A DNA stretch of 64,000 nucleotides, taken from NCBI GenBank assembly GCA_038496675.1, contig CM076671.1:6785706-6849705 (forward strand), read 5' to 3'. Of this stretch, positions 11,701 through 22,009 are shown in pieces. Within the stretch, counting starts at the first letter, position 1. Each line of letters opens with the position of its first letter. Source of the stretch: Rachycentron canadum (taxonomy: Eukaryota > Chordata > Actinopteri > Carangiformes > Rachycentridae). A program made the position numbers and the translations under genes. The notes under the pieces are model-generated. The model worked only from the letters and a program-made list of their open reading frames with translations, did no database searches and was not told the origin of the DNA.

Positions 11701-14700
11701 CTGCACAGAGAAAAAGAAAATAAGTGAAAACAAAAATCTAGGACAACAGATATTCCTGAAAGCTTTGTCTACATCTAACATACCTGTCTCTGGCAACCCT
11801 CCACAATAATCAGTTTCTGCTGAGGAGATGTTCTGGCAAAGACAATTTCAGTGTGGTGTTTCAGCACATCGTCGAGTTGCTCTGAGGTCATGTCTTTCAG
11901 CTCGCCACCATGTACAACGCAGGCCTTGGCGTCCCTGGAGAGGAAATCGCAGCAGTGTTAGGACAACATTTTCAATCCTATATCCTGTTTCTGAGAGGAA
12001 AACTGCATATGTGGTACAAAAAAAGAATATCATGGGGAGTGGGTAAACAGGAAATCCCACACCCTATCTACCTTGGCACCTATTAACAAACTGATGCATA
12101 ACAGCAAAGATTTATATTAAAATGAACTTTTACTTCTTCACTGCAGACAATAAATCATACATACATGGCACAAGATAGTGTAATGTTGTCATGACAGGCG
12201 ACATTTCCCATTAGTTACAAAGTGAATTTCCTTCATGAGGAATCTGCCCAAGATGACAGTATTTTCAGTATGTGTGCTTCGGGATGACATTTACAGTCTG
12301 ACTGTGGACTCTGAACAAACAAACTAAACTTGCTGATGAAGGAATAAAGTCTCCAGCTCAGACTCACATCAAGATTTATTTGTCTGCAATGAATTAATGG
12401 TTAAAGCCTTTTTGGCTGAGGCCAGCTCTGATTTAATTTTGCACTTATTAGTCTTGGCATTAGGCAAACAAAGCCAAGGAAGACGGAAGATTATATACGA
12501 CTCCAACTTGAAGAAGATGCTGCAAACTAGTTGAACAACTCAAGGGAAGAGAACTAACCTGGGGTTGACCTCTGAAACTGGAACATTCAAGCGGGCAGCG
12601 ATGTCCTCAACAGTCTCGTTGCCTTCAGAGATGATGCCCACACCCTTAGCAATGGCCTTAGCTGTGATTGGATGGTCACCAGTGACCATGATAACCTGAG
12701 GTGGAGGAGGAAAGACAACACACTTGACCTTTTGATCTATTTTGAGTTTTACAAATCAGTGTCTTGCAGAAAGCTGTAAACTCACATCACATCTTCACAG
12801 CTTCTCATTTCATACCTTGATTCCAGCGCTCCTGCATTTGCCGACAGCATCGGGCACAGCAGCACGAGGAGGGTCAATCATGGACATGAGGCCAATGAAG
12901 CACAGGTTCTCAGTGGGGAAGTTCACCTCCTCAGTGTCAAAAGCAAAGCCCTCTGGAAACTGATCGTCAGACAGGTGGAAATGGCAGAAACCTGGATAAG
13001 ACAGGAAGAAAATGCATGTCAAGAGTCACAGACTCCTCTTTCTCCAATGATTAATTAAAGACAGAGGGTTTAAAGCTTTAATATGGAGCTATGTCGTACC
13101 CAGTACTCTCTCTCCAAGTCCTCCCAACTCAACGTAGGCATTCTGGAAAGCGTCTTTCATCTCATCATCCAGAGGCTGCTCTTTGCCCTGGATCATGATG
13201 GTGGAGCAGCGGTCCAAAATCCTCTCTGGAGCACCTTTCATCACCAGCAGGTGTTTGGACTCTCCGGGAGTGAAGTTTTTGTGGATGGAAAGCTGTAGGA
13301 CAAGAGCGTGGTTACATTTGAATGATATTTTTACTGTCATGATGAGTATTTATGAAAAGCAAAGTTCCTGTTCAGGTATGGATTTTTGGTTCATAGCCCA
13401 CAACAGTTCAGTGATGACAACCACTAGAGGGAGCAAGTCAACATTTCCTTCTTATGTGCATTGTTTACCTGGTATTTGTTGGTGGAGTTGAAGGGGATCT
13501 CAGCATTCTTGGGGTACTTGTCTCTCATGCCACCTACAGAGCCACAGCACAGCTCAATACACTTCAGCAAGGCAGCTTCTGAGGCGTCACCAGCTACATC
13601 TCTCTGTGGATCCACAGACAGGAGTTAGAGCAGTGTCTTTTACCTTTTAACTAATGTCACAAAGACACACCACAAAGATCCCACCAAGTGAAACATTATT
13701 ACTGGAAGTGACCATATCTGACAATAGACAACAGTAACCAAAAGGAGATGACAGTTGATCAAGCCTGACCAGCCTTGGGGGTTCATAAATGTCTCTCTTT
13801 ATGCAGAAGAAACGATGATCTCGATTATTTTGGATCAGCTTAAATATCAGTGATCCACTCCACAGGAGGATAATACTAACTGATTATCAATAGATACTTC
13901 ATCCAAAGAATTTCAAATTTCAAGAAATACACAGGACGCAATTTTACAGTAAAAAGCTTAGGCCACCACATTTATTTCTTCCCCCTCTGTGCAACCTGAG
14001 AAAGAAATATACTTGCCAGTACTCATTAAGAAATAAATCAATGGGTCTGTCTGGCAACCTCTTTCTATAGCACCAGCTACATTTTTCTGAAAAAGCCTTT
14101 AATTATGTTGAGTGCTTTTTATAAAGATTTGTAGTGCAGTTGGGCTGCATTTTCATTTTGCTGAATTCAAAAAGTTCCTTGCCAAGTCATAATGCCAGGA
14201 CACCTCCCACACAGTCACTGCATTTCATGTTCCATCTGGCCACAATATCAAGCTCAACATAATGTTTAAAGAAAGGAAAATATTCCATGAGGAAATAAGA
14301 GTTAATTCAGCCCTGTGCTTGTCTCAGACCAGGAGTAAGAGATGCAGGTGTTAGTGTTAGCGTTTGGTAGCTGCAGGAGGTTAAAGGTAGACATTGCATG
14401 CAAAAAGTTTTTCACCTTCAGGATGGGAACATTGCCCTGCTCAGCCAGGAAGACAGCGCGGTTGCAAAGTCCAGCAATTCTGGCCAGGGCAGCCCAGGTG
14501 GGTGAGCTCCTGTCAAAGGAGGCTCCGCTCTGGTTCTCGGTGGTGTCGGCCTCGTGGATCTGGTTGTCAAACCACATGTGGGCCACAGTCATCCTGTTCT
14601 GGGTCAGGGTGCCGGTCTTGTCTGAGCAGATGGTGGAGGTGGAGCCCAGGGTCTCGACAGCTTCCAGGTTCTTCACCAGGCAGTTCTTCTTGGCCATACG

Positions 14701-17700
14701 CTTAGCAGTCAGAGTCAGACACACCTGGAGGTGGGATTGCTCGGGTAAGTCCATTGTTTGGATCCATCATTGGACATTTAATACATATGAAAGACCAGGA
14801 CTCACAGTGACAGTAGCCAGGAGACCTTCTGGCACGTTGGCGACAATGATACCGATGAGGAAGATGACAGCCTCCAGCCATCCATATCCAAGGATGAGTG
14901 AGAGGATGAAGAAAGAAACACCCAGGAAGACGGCCACACCAGTGATAATGTGGATGAAGTGCTCAATCTCAATGGCAATGGGAGTTTTGCCACCCTCCAG
15001 ACTGGAAGCCAAGGTGGCGATACGACCCATGACGGTGTGGTCTCCAGTGTTGATGACTACTCCTCTGGCCGTACCTAGAGAGAGAGAAGACATTTTTTAA
15101 AGTTAGTTATAGAAATAACAAAAACATTTTTCAGATGAGTTGATATAGTACAACTCAATTTCCCTTTCGTTTTACACAAACTTCATCTAATTAAAATTGT
15201 ATATTCATCCATTTTGACCCAGTGAGTTATGCGCTAACTGCTAGCTTTTTACCTTCAACACAGTTGGTGGAGAAGAAAGCAATGTTCCTGGTCTCCAGTG
15301 GGTTGTCATTGGAGAAGTCTGGAGTACGAGACTGGGGCTCAGATTCACCAGTGAGAGAGGAGTTGTCCACCTGAAGGCAGAAAAACAAAAGAATGTGATA
15401 TCACGGATAAAATGATTTCTTGAGGAAAAATGACGTGTGGCATTATGGCTCTTGGACAAAAGTGGGAATATAGAAAATTCAAAAATCAAAAGAAATTGAA
15501 TTTATTGATGCTTGAGTCAAAAAAATCATGTCAGAAAGAAGTTAAAGGGAGATACATGGATGTTTTGTATTTCCCATAACCTGTTTAACCTTCCACACGA
15601 CCAGAGTTAATACTCAAAACCGAAAATACATAAACCACTATAGACATCATTGCAAGTTAGCTTAACACTAAGCTCAGTTTATAAAGTACAGTCCACATCA
15701 GACTGTCTGTCAGGCGATTTTAAAACAAGGCTTTGAGGTACAGACCTTGCAGCCGTGGGCGGAGATGATTCGCAGATCGGCAGGGATCCTGTCTCCACCT
15801 TTCACCTCCACCAAATCTCCAACCACCACCTCCTCAGCGTTGATACTCTTCTTCTCACCGTCACGGACGACCAGGGCTTGCTACAAGAACAAAGATGAAA
15901 TATTTCCTAACATCAGGCGTTACACTCTCTAAAATTTAAATTTAATATTTGAGAAAAACTCACCTGTGGGACCAAGTTCTTGAAGGAATCCATGATCTTG
16001 GAGCTCTTGGCTTCTTGGTAGTAGGAAAAGCAACCAGTGATGATGACGACAGCAGAAAGCACTACACCCAGGTACAACTACAGGAAGGAAGAAGAAACTG
16101 AGTCAGTTAGTCTGCAATGGTGTTAACTCTAAAATTTACATATCATGCACAAACAAAGACCTCCATACATTATCATTGGCAGGTTCATCCTCTGAGGCAG
16201 CCTGGATACCGTAAGCAAGGAAGCAGAGAATGGCACCGATCCACAGCAGCATTGAGAAACCACCAAACAGCTGGAAACAAGAGAAAATACCATTCCAGTG
16301 TCAAGACGTTGTCAGTTTGAGTGGCTACAGCGAGTCAGGGTGAATTTGCAACCCAAAAAAATATGTGAATTTCAAACAAGTGGCTTCTACCTGTTTGCAG
16401 AACTTGACCCATTCAGGCGTGGTGGGAGGAGGGGTGAGGGCGTTCGGGCCATCTCTGGCCAGGATCTCTTTTGCTCTGGAGGAGGAAAGACCCTAAAAAG
16501 AGACACAAAGAAAGAGAGAAAAAGGCTTAACTGTGTGTGTTGACTAAAATGTATGCAGATGTATAGAAAAAGAGGACACAGGGTTGAGTAATGGATAACT
16601 ATTAAACTTAATATAAAACAGAGTAAACTATCTGTGTTTACCAGGGAAAACTATAGCAGAAAAACCTGTTCATCCAGTTTTTTTGCTTGGCTTCTCTACA
16701 GATATCTGTAGAAGCTCCTGGAGAGAAACATGATAAAGTACAAGGCCGAGAAACATGTTTGCTTATCTGTTGTTTTATGTGTGAACAGGTACATAATGAC
16801 TATAACCTCAGGATTAAAGTTTGGTTGAAAGAAAAACAAAAAACCCCACATCCACAGGAAGAAAGATCTCAGTAACCTTACAATTACAGCCTCCTCTTTT
16901 CGTTATCCTGTGTAATTAGTAAAAATAAAGCTTGTGGTAAACCACAGCTTGTGATATGAAAAGAGTGACAGTAATAAACAGTGATGATAGGACGATCAGA
17001 TTATCAATGAACAGTCCATATTTCAACAAGGTCAAGGTCAAGTTTTCTTACAACGTAAAAAATTATAAATTAAATTAAGAGAAAAGTTGGATTGAAAGTC
17101 TCTTTGGACAGATACCAGAAGTAAAAAGCAGCATTTTTTACTTGTTGGTGGAGCCAGTAAGACCAGTGTTCCTGAGTGAATGAAGTCTTTGTTTTGGGCC
17201 AAACTCAGACAGATCAGATTTCGGGCTGATAATCAGCATCAGTCAAGCATTTGGCCACTGTGGGGTTGTATTGTGTTGTGTAAAGGAGGTTCTGTGTGTG
17301 TGTCCTTAGCTTGATGAAGACCATGGTTGAAACTAGAGGAGAACTAGAGAGAACTTTGTGCAGCAGTTGGGTTTCATGTGTTCTGTACAGTCTGACACAA
17401 ATTTTTATATATATCTGTAGGATTTCTGCCACCATCGCAACACAGATAGAGAGATAAAGTGAAAACTTACAAATGTGATGTAAGATACCACATTAAACTG
17501 TGATATAAATACAAGACAAAATGTTGGCAAGTGTAAAATGTATCTGCAGTTTTGTGCTTGTGACCTCACTTTGTGTTGCAACATTATCCCTTGCCTTTTG
17601 CTCTTATCTGCCTGAGTGAAATTCACACCAGCAGCTTGTATAACAAGACCTGTGAGTTACTATCACTCAGATAGGCTCATAGACCCATTAAAAACAGAAA

Positions 17701-20700
17701 ACACACACACACACACACAGACATTCAGTGCTCACCCTGCTTAGGTCAGTGCCGTATTTCCTGTGAAGTTCATCCAAGGTTAACTTGTGATCATCCTATG
17801 GAGAGAGAGAGAGAGACACAGAGATTGAGGGACATTGCATAAAACACAAACAAAATCCCTGTCACTTTAAAACCACAGATATTATCTCCTTTGAGGATTA
17901 AAAAAATGCCCTGTCATGTCCTCCAGAGGGATGCTGGGAACATAAAGATGACAAGGTAAAATCAGCTATCTGACCAGGATTATGATTGCATACTGGTCCA
18001 TACAGAGTGACTTAGTCAAAGCAGATATTTGGATAAAACTAGTCTACTGATGACTGAGACTTCGCAGCCAAACACAAGGGCTAAGACAACATGAGCTCAG
18101 CTACGTATGGACTCATCCACACAGTCAGTTTGCTGTGAGCAAACAGACCATCCAGCCGGATCAATGTCACCCAACTGATATACTGATGTTTGCTCCCAAC
18201 TGTATTGCTCATGTGTTTGGCGTTTTGGTGGCATGAGCTCTTTCAGATGCATCAACATCAGCATCAAAATAATGAATTCCATTAAATTTATCTGCTCAAG
18301 TGCTTCTTCCAAGTTAATTTTGATCATATTTTTTTATTTTTAAAAAGAAAATGAATTAAAATGCAAGTAATCTGACAGTAAAACGAGAGGCGCTAACAAA
18401 TCCATGTGCCTACACTGTGTTTTTTAAATAACGCCTACGGTGAATGAATGAATTGAGATTCTTTCAACATAATTTGGATGGTCTGCAAAAATATCTGATT
18501 CCCACCTTCTATTTTTTATGTTGTGGGACAACAAAGTATTGTAATCTTGAGTGAAACATCCCAAGTAAAATGCCCACACTGGTTACTGTGGAGATAAATT
18601 GATCTCAAATATGTGACAAACTAGTCATGACTGAAATAGTACTGAATACACTAAAGGACTAATATTCTCAATTTAGAGAAGAACCGGTGGTGAAACTTGC
18701 TACATCTTGAAAAAAATATAATGTGTCAACAATTATATACATGGGATCTGTGTCATCTTGTAGCTATTTACTTGTGTAGAAGTGTCTGTTACTACAAACT
18801 TGATCATATGACTTTCTTTCAGTCTGGTTACATGGTTGTCATTTTTATAATCTGTAGTAAAATCAATCCCTCAGGTTTCCTATAAGCTTTGCTATTAGCT
18901 AATTTTAGACCATAGTGAATGACTGAATAATTGAGGAATAAGTGAAATGAATGAGGCATTAGTGTCCCATCACATTATGTAAGAACAAGTTCACTTGAAA
19001 GTGCTTCCCAATCACCAACTGCCACAGCCTGGAGTTATCATATATATATATATAAAAAACACACACACACAGAAATACTGGATAAAAACTGAAAACGTGA
19101 AGTCTTCAACTATTAATGGTTGAAGTCCTTTAACATTTAAATGTGAAGTGCAGGAAATGGTGTGAATGCACTGCTCTGCCACACTTTGCTTTCTCAAGCA
19201 GGCAAAGTGCTCCCTACCAGTGTGTCATCATGTGCTCCAAACTACTGTTCGTCAGGCAGGTCTGTTGAAGCCTGTGGAGGATATTTCTTCACCGCCTCAC
19301 ACGGCCAACCACACGCTCATGGTCCAGTTTAAAAAAAATAAATAAATCTGGACACCGACTGATCAAATTAAACATAGCTCTATATTTGGCACTTTCTGAT
19401 GGACTTTGTCACATTTCAGAAAATCGCCGGCAGCTTCATGTTGCTATGGAAACAGTTTCTATTGTCTTAAACTGGACTTTGACGCCACAGTTAATTGTAT
19501 GATACAAGTATGCTGGTGCAATAATCATTAACATGTCTGCTTCATGGGCTCCTGCGGACCCATCTCCGCTATTACTACTGCTAGTAGGTTATTATTCTTT
19601 AACCATGTTGCCTTAAATTAAAAGCCTTTCTCAAGACACACAATGCGCCTAAAACAGCAGGGGGACACACTGGAGACAGAGCCTGCTGTTAATTGCAGGC
19701 AATGATATGCTAAATTAGGGACGTTATGGCAGACAGGTGATATGGTTGCTATGGCATTGATATGTCCTTCAGCGGTGGCAGGACTTTGAGATCTAGTTAA
19801 GTCCTATGGAGGGCAATAATCATTAATATGTCACCTAGATGGTTATTACCTAATAACCTGCAGCCCTCTGTGACCTGTTGGATGACATTGGGCAGAGACT
19901 GTTGCACTAATTAAATAACTAATTATATAAAATGGCAACAAAACATGACATTCATATTCTGTTATCATTGTTGCTTTTTAAAAAGTCTCTATAGAAACAT
20001 AAATCACATCTGTGGTAACAGCATCCATCTATACATGTTGACCTTTGTGAAAGTCATGCGTCTGCAGTGCATCACACAGAAAGATTTCAGCATTTAAATC
20101 ATTATTATAATATTATTGACTCGATAGTTGGGCATTTTAATGTGGCGTCTTCAACATTTTATTAGTGCTTTGAGATGAACATGAGCCCTGAACCTGCCTC
20201 CTTGCGAACTGACCTTGTCAAGGACACGATCCTACGAAGGCTTAATGGTGCGCTGTCTTTCGACAAGACATTTTGAAAGTGGACAAATAAAGAAGTGAGA
20301 GCGATTACAGCAAACTTCGCTCACAAGGAAAAGCTTAATTACAGATGAAACCAAAGCAGCATTTAGCAACTTTAATGAGTACATTTCTGCCTGTAAATTG
20401 CAACCAGTGTACATTTAAACATAGAGCTTGTGGTGTGAAATTATCCATCAGCCCTTTTCCCTGAGGTGGGGATGAACTTAAAGCAAGTGCCCTGCTGACC
20501 TTGGGAAATGACCTCAGTCAGCTACAGAGTCAGAGTGAGAAAAAGCTGACACCAGTGGAAATTGGTCAACCCCTAATCTACACGTGACCTCAACTTCTAT
20601 GTATGCAACTTTACAACTCTGCTCTTGTCTGGGCATCCTGGGGAGCTCAGTGCAGATAGCTGGAGATAAAATGCACTATCAATTAAACTAACCATAACAT

Positions 20701-21653
20701 GAGTATCAAAGTAAAGCAGAAGCAGAATAATAAATGTTTACAGGCTGCAGGAAGCGGACTAGTTCATATGTTTTGAGAATCTTAACTCTGTAATGACAAC
20801 AGAACCTCTCAACACTGAAAATCAATCTAGAGAAGCACAACTTAGAAGTTAAGTATAGCGGTGATCCCCTTAATAACATGTGACAGTAGATACAGTGGTA
20901 TAAGTAGCAATCTCTGTGAAATACAGGGCCAAGAGCTACACCTCATGTGACTAGTGGTGAGGTAAAAGCAGTTTGTCTCAGCTGCCACTGTGTCATTGCT
21001 GTGACCAGTGGCTGTGACTTACAGCATTCAAAACTATTAACATAGCCTGAATAGGACGGTTATTAAGTATGAGGCAAGCAATGTGTTTGGCTTTTAAAGT
21101 TGAGGGTCTTATTTTTTCCTTTCAGTAAAATTGAATACTAAGTGTTTTACATGTACAGTAAGTAAGCTTTTACATATGAGCCACTTATTTTTGTTTGTGT
21201 ACTCACCAAGTCAACTTCTTTCTTCAGCTCGTCCATATCCTTCTGCCCTTTACCTTTCTTGCTTTTCTTTTCCCCGCCATCTGAGGTTGATGCCAGTTTG
21301 TACTCATCTTTCCCTCTCTGAATTGAAGAAAGGGAGACAAAAATGAGGTCCTGAGTAATTGTTATATGCAGGGAAAATTGCCCTGAAGCTTCCTCTTTTG
21401 TTGCACAAGTACCGCAGCGTCAACTGTAATTGGGGATAACACTCATAAAAATCTCCAATCTGACAAATTAGAAGAGCTCCCGAAACAGATAGTGAGAAAG
21501 TGAGTTACAAAGTACTGTCAAGTTTACTCAAACACTTCTGACTAAAACTTGCTCTCAGCTCAAAACAGGAAAAACACACTTAGTCTAAACTTAACCTAAA
21601 TCATAAGAATTTACAACCAGTGACAAGCTTCCATTACTTACTCCCAGCCCCAT
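7684..21653 (-). CDS. atp1a1: Na+/K+-ATPase alpha-1 subunit, complete, 23 coding exons
   Basis: This is the catalytic subunit of the plasma-membrane sodium pump, a P2C-type ATPase that exports 3 Na+ and imports 2 K+ per ATP and works with a beta subunit and often an FXYD protein. The 23 exons below sum to 3072 nt, giving 1023 residues plus stop, the usual alpha-1 length. Visible motifs: TGES (219-222, actuator domain), CSDKTGT with phospho-acceptor D376, KGAPE (K508, nucleotide domain), TGDGVND (D717, D721), cation-binding D811/D815 in CIDLGTD, ten membrane segments in the family arrangement, and the C-terminal ETYY. The lysine-rich N-terminus leading into DMDELKKEVD is alpha-1-like rather than alpha-2 or alpha-3. 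Q118 and N129 border the M1-M2 loop, the ouabain-sensitive type. N783 is kept, unlike the lysine reported in salmonid freshwater gill alpha-1a. It lies in tandem with a second atp1a gene at 3.6 kb. The exact fish paralogue number is unresolved. Confidence 0.96.
7713..8978 (-). other. atp1a1: atp1a1 intron 22
   Basis: A 1.27-kb last intron between the 92-nt and 29-nt exons. Most of it belongs to paralogous block A, including a segment near 8400-8460 that is still closely matched at 33848-33910. That suggests conserved noncoding sequence. Confidence 0.8.
9851..9885. repeat. TG/TA microsatellite
   Basis: A TG run passing into a TA run, in the intron between exons 22 and 21 of atp1a1. Confidence 0.85.
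11784..14724 (-). CDS. atp1a1: atp1a1 exons 10-15 (phosphorylation and nucleotide-binding domains)
   Basis: Exon 10 is 14416-14724 (309 nt, with the phosphorylated CSDKTGT), exon 11 is 13469-13603 (135), exon 12 is 13100-13292 (193, KGAPERILDRC), exon 13 is 12816-12991 (176), exon 14 is 12559-12695 (137) and exon 15 is 11784-11934 (151). The 309-nt exon equals the sum of two mammalian exons recalled as 199 and 110 nt. No intron interrupts the ENQSGASFD coding sequence here. Confidence 0.95.
14806..16492 (-). CDS. atp1a1: atp1a1 exons 4-9 (M1-M4 and actuator domain)
   Basis: Exon 4 is 16391-16492 (102 nt), exon 5 is 16169-16270 (102 nt), exon 6 is 15964-16077 (114), exon 7 is 15746-15880 (135), exon 8 is 15253-15370 (118) and exon 9 is 14806-15074 (269). 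Together they encode M1 and M2 with the Q118...N129 loop, the actuator domain with TGES, and M3-M4 ending in VPEGLLATVT. Exons 4 and 5 together equal the single 204-nt exon I recall from mammals, so the 120-nt intron 16271-16390 looks extra. Confidence 0.95.
16493..17735 (-). other. atp1a1: atp1a1 intron 3
   Basis: A 1.24-kb intron with no other gene visible. It includes a tandem nuclear-receptor half-site array ending in a perfect TCAAGGTCA (17032-17040), the ERR/NR5A-type extended site, and a CA tract at 17700-17719. Confidence 0.7.
17736..21653 (-). CDS. atp1a1: atp1a1 exons 1-3 (N-terminal cytoplasmic tail)
   Basis: Exon 1 is 21642-21653 (MGLG, followed by gtaagt). Exon 2 is 21207-21317 (111 nt, lysine-rich tail ending DELKKEVDL). 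Exon 3 is 17736-17795 (60 nt, DDHKLTLDELHRKYGTDLSR). The start codon has the context GCAACCATGG. All junctions have GT/AG ends. The exon 2 and 3 lengths equal those I recall for mammalian ATP1A genes. Confidence 0.95.
17796..21206 (-). other. atp1a1: atp1a1 intron 2
   Basis: A 3.4-kb intron, the longest in the gene, mostly AT-rich. It holds short TA/CA tracts near 19040-19075 and an X-box-like motif GTTGCTATGGAAAC at 19440-19453. No exon-like sequence is seen on either strand. Confidence 0.75.
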
Positions 21654-21805
21654 GGTTGCAACAACAAGTCTGAGCAGTCAATCCAATTGTCTTTTTAAAT
21701 TGTAACTTTCCTACCCCGCCTCTCTCTCTCTCACTCTCTCTCTCACACACACTCTCTCTGTCTCAGCCCTGTTGCGTCCTGTCTTCCGCACTCCCCAGAG
21801 CAGAG
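21654..21805 (-). other. atp1a1: Inferred atp1a1 5'UTR with pyrimidine-rich simple repeat
   Basis: The sequence between the start codon and the predicted transcription start contains a CT/CA-rich repeat on the plus strand at about 21720-21770. The upper limit is inferred from the TATA box, not seen directly. Confidence 0.45.
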
Positions 21806-21833
21806 AAGATAGGTTGCTTCACGTTACCATACC

Positions 21834-21839
21834 TATATA
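21834..21839 (-). promoter_or_regulatory. atp1a1: TATA box of atp1a1
   Basis: GTATATAGG on the minus strand, about 180 nt upstream of the start codon, would place initiation near 21805. Upstream sequence (about 21881-22010) is G-rich, with a 13-G run (21881-21893) and a GGGGCGGGG GC-box-like site near 21995. Confidence 0.5.
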
Positions 21840-22009
21840 CCCACAACTGGCTCACCTGCCTTAAGGAGGAGTTTAGGAGAGGGGGGGGGGGGGACAGAAG
21901 GGAGGTGAAACTCAACAGGTGAGCAGTAGTGTTGGGGAGGGAAAGGGGTGCACTGGGGGAAGGGAGGTAATGTTGGTGGATTGTGGGATAAAGGGGCGGG
22001 GTGTATCTT

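Noticed and set aside
14342..15100. A 252-codon plus-strand open frame
   Set aside because: It lies antisense to atp1a1 exons 9 and 10 and crosses their intron. It is a shadow of the conserved minus-strand coding sequence.
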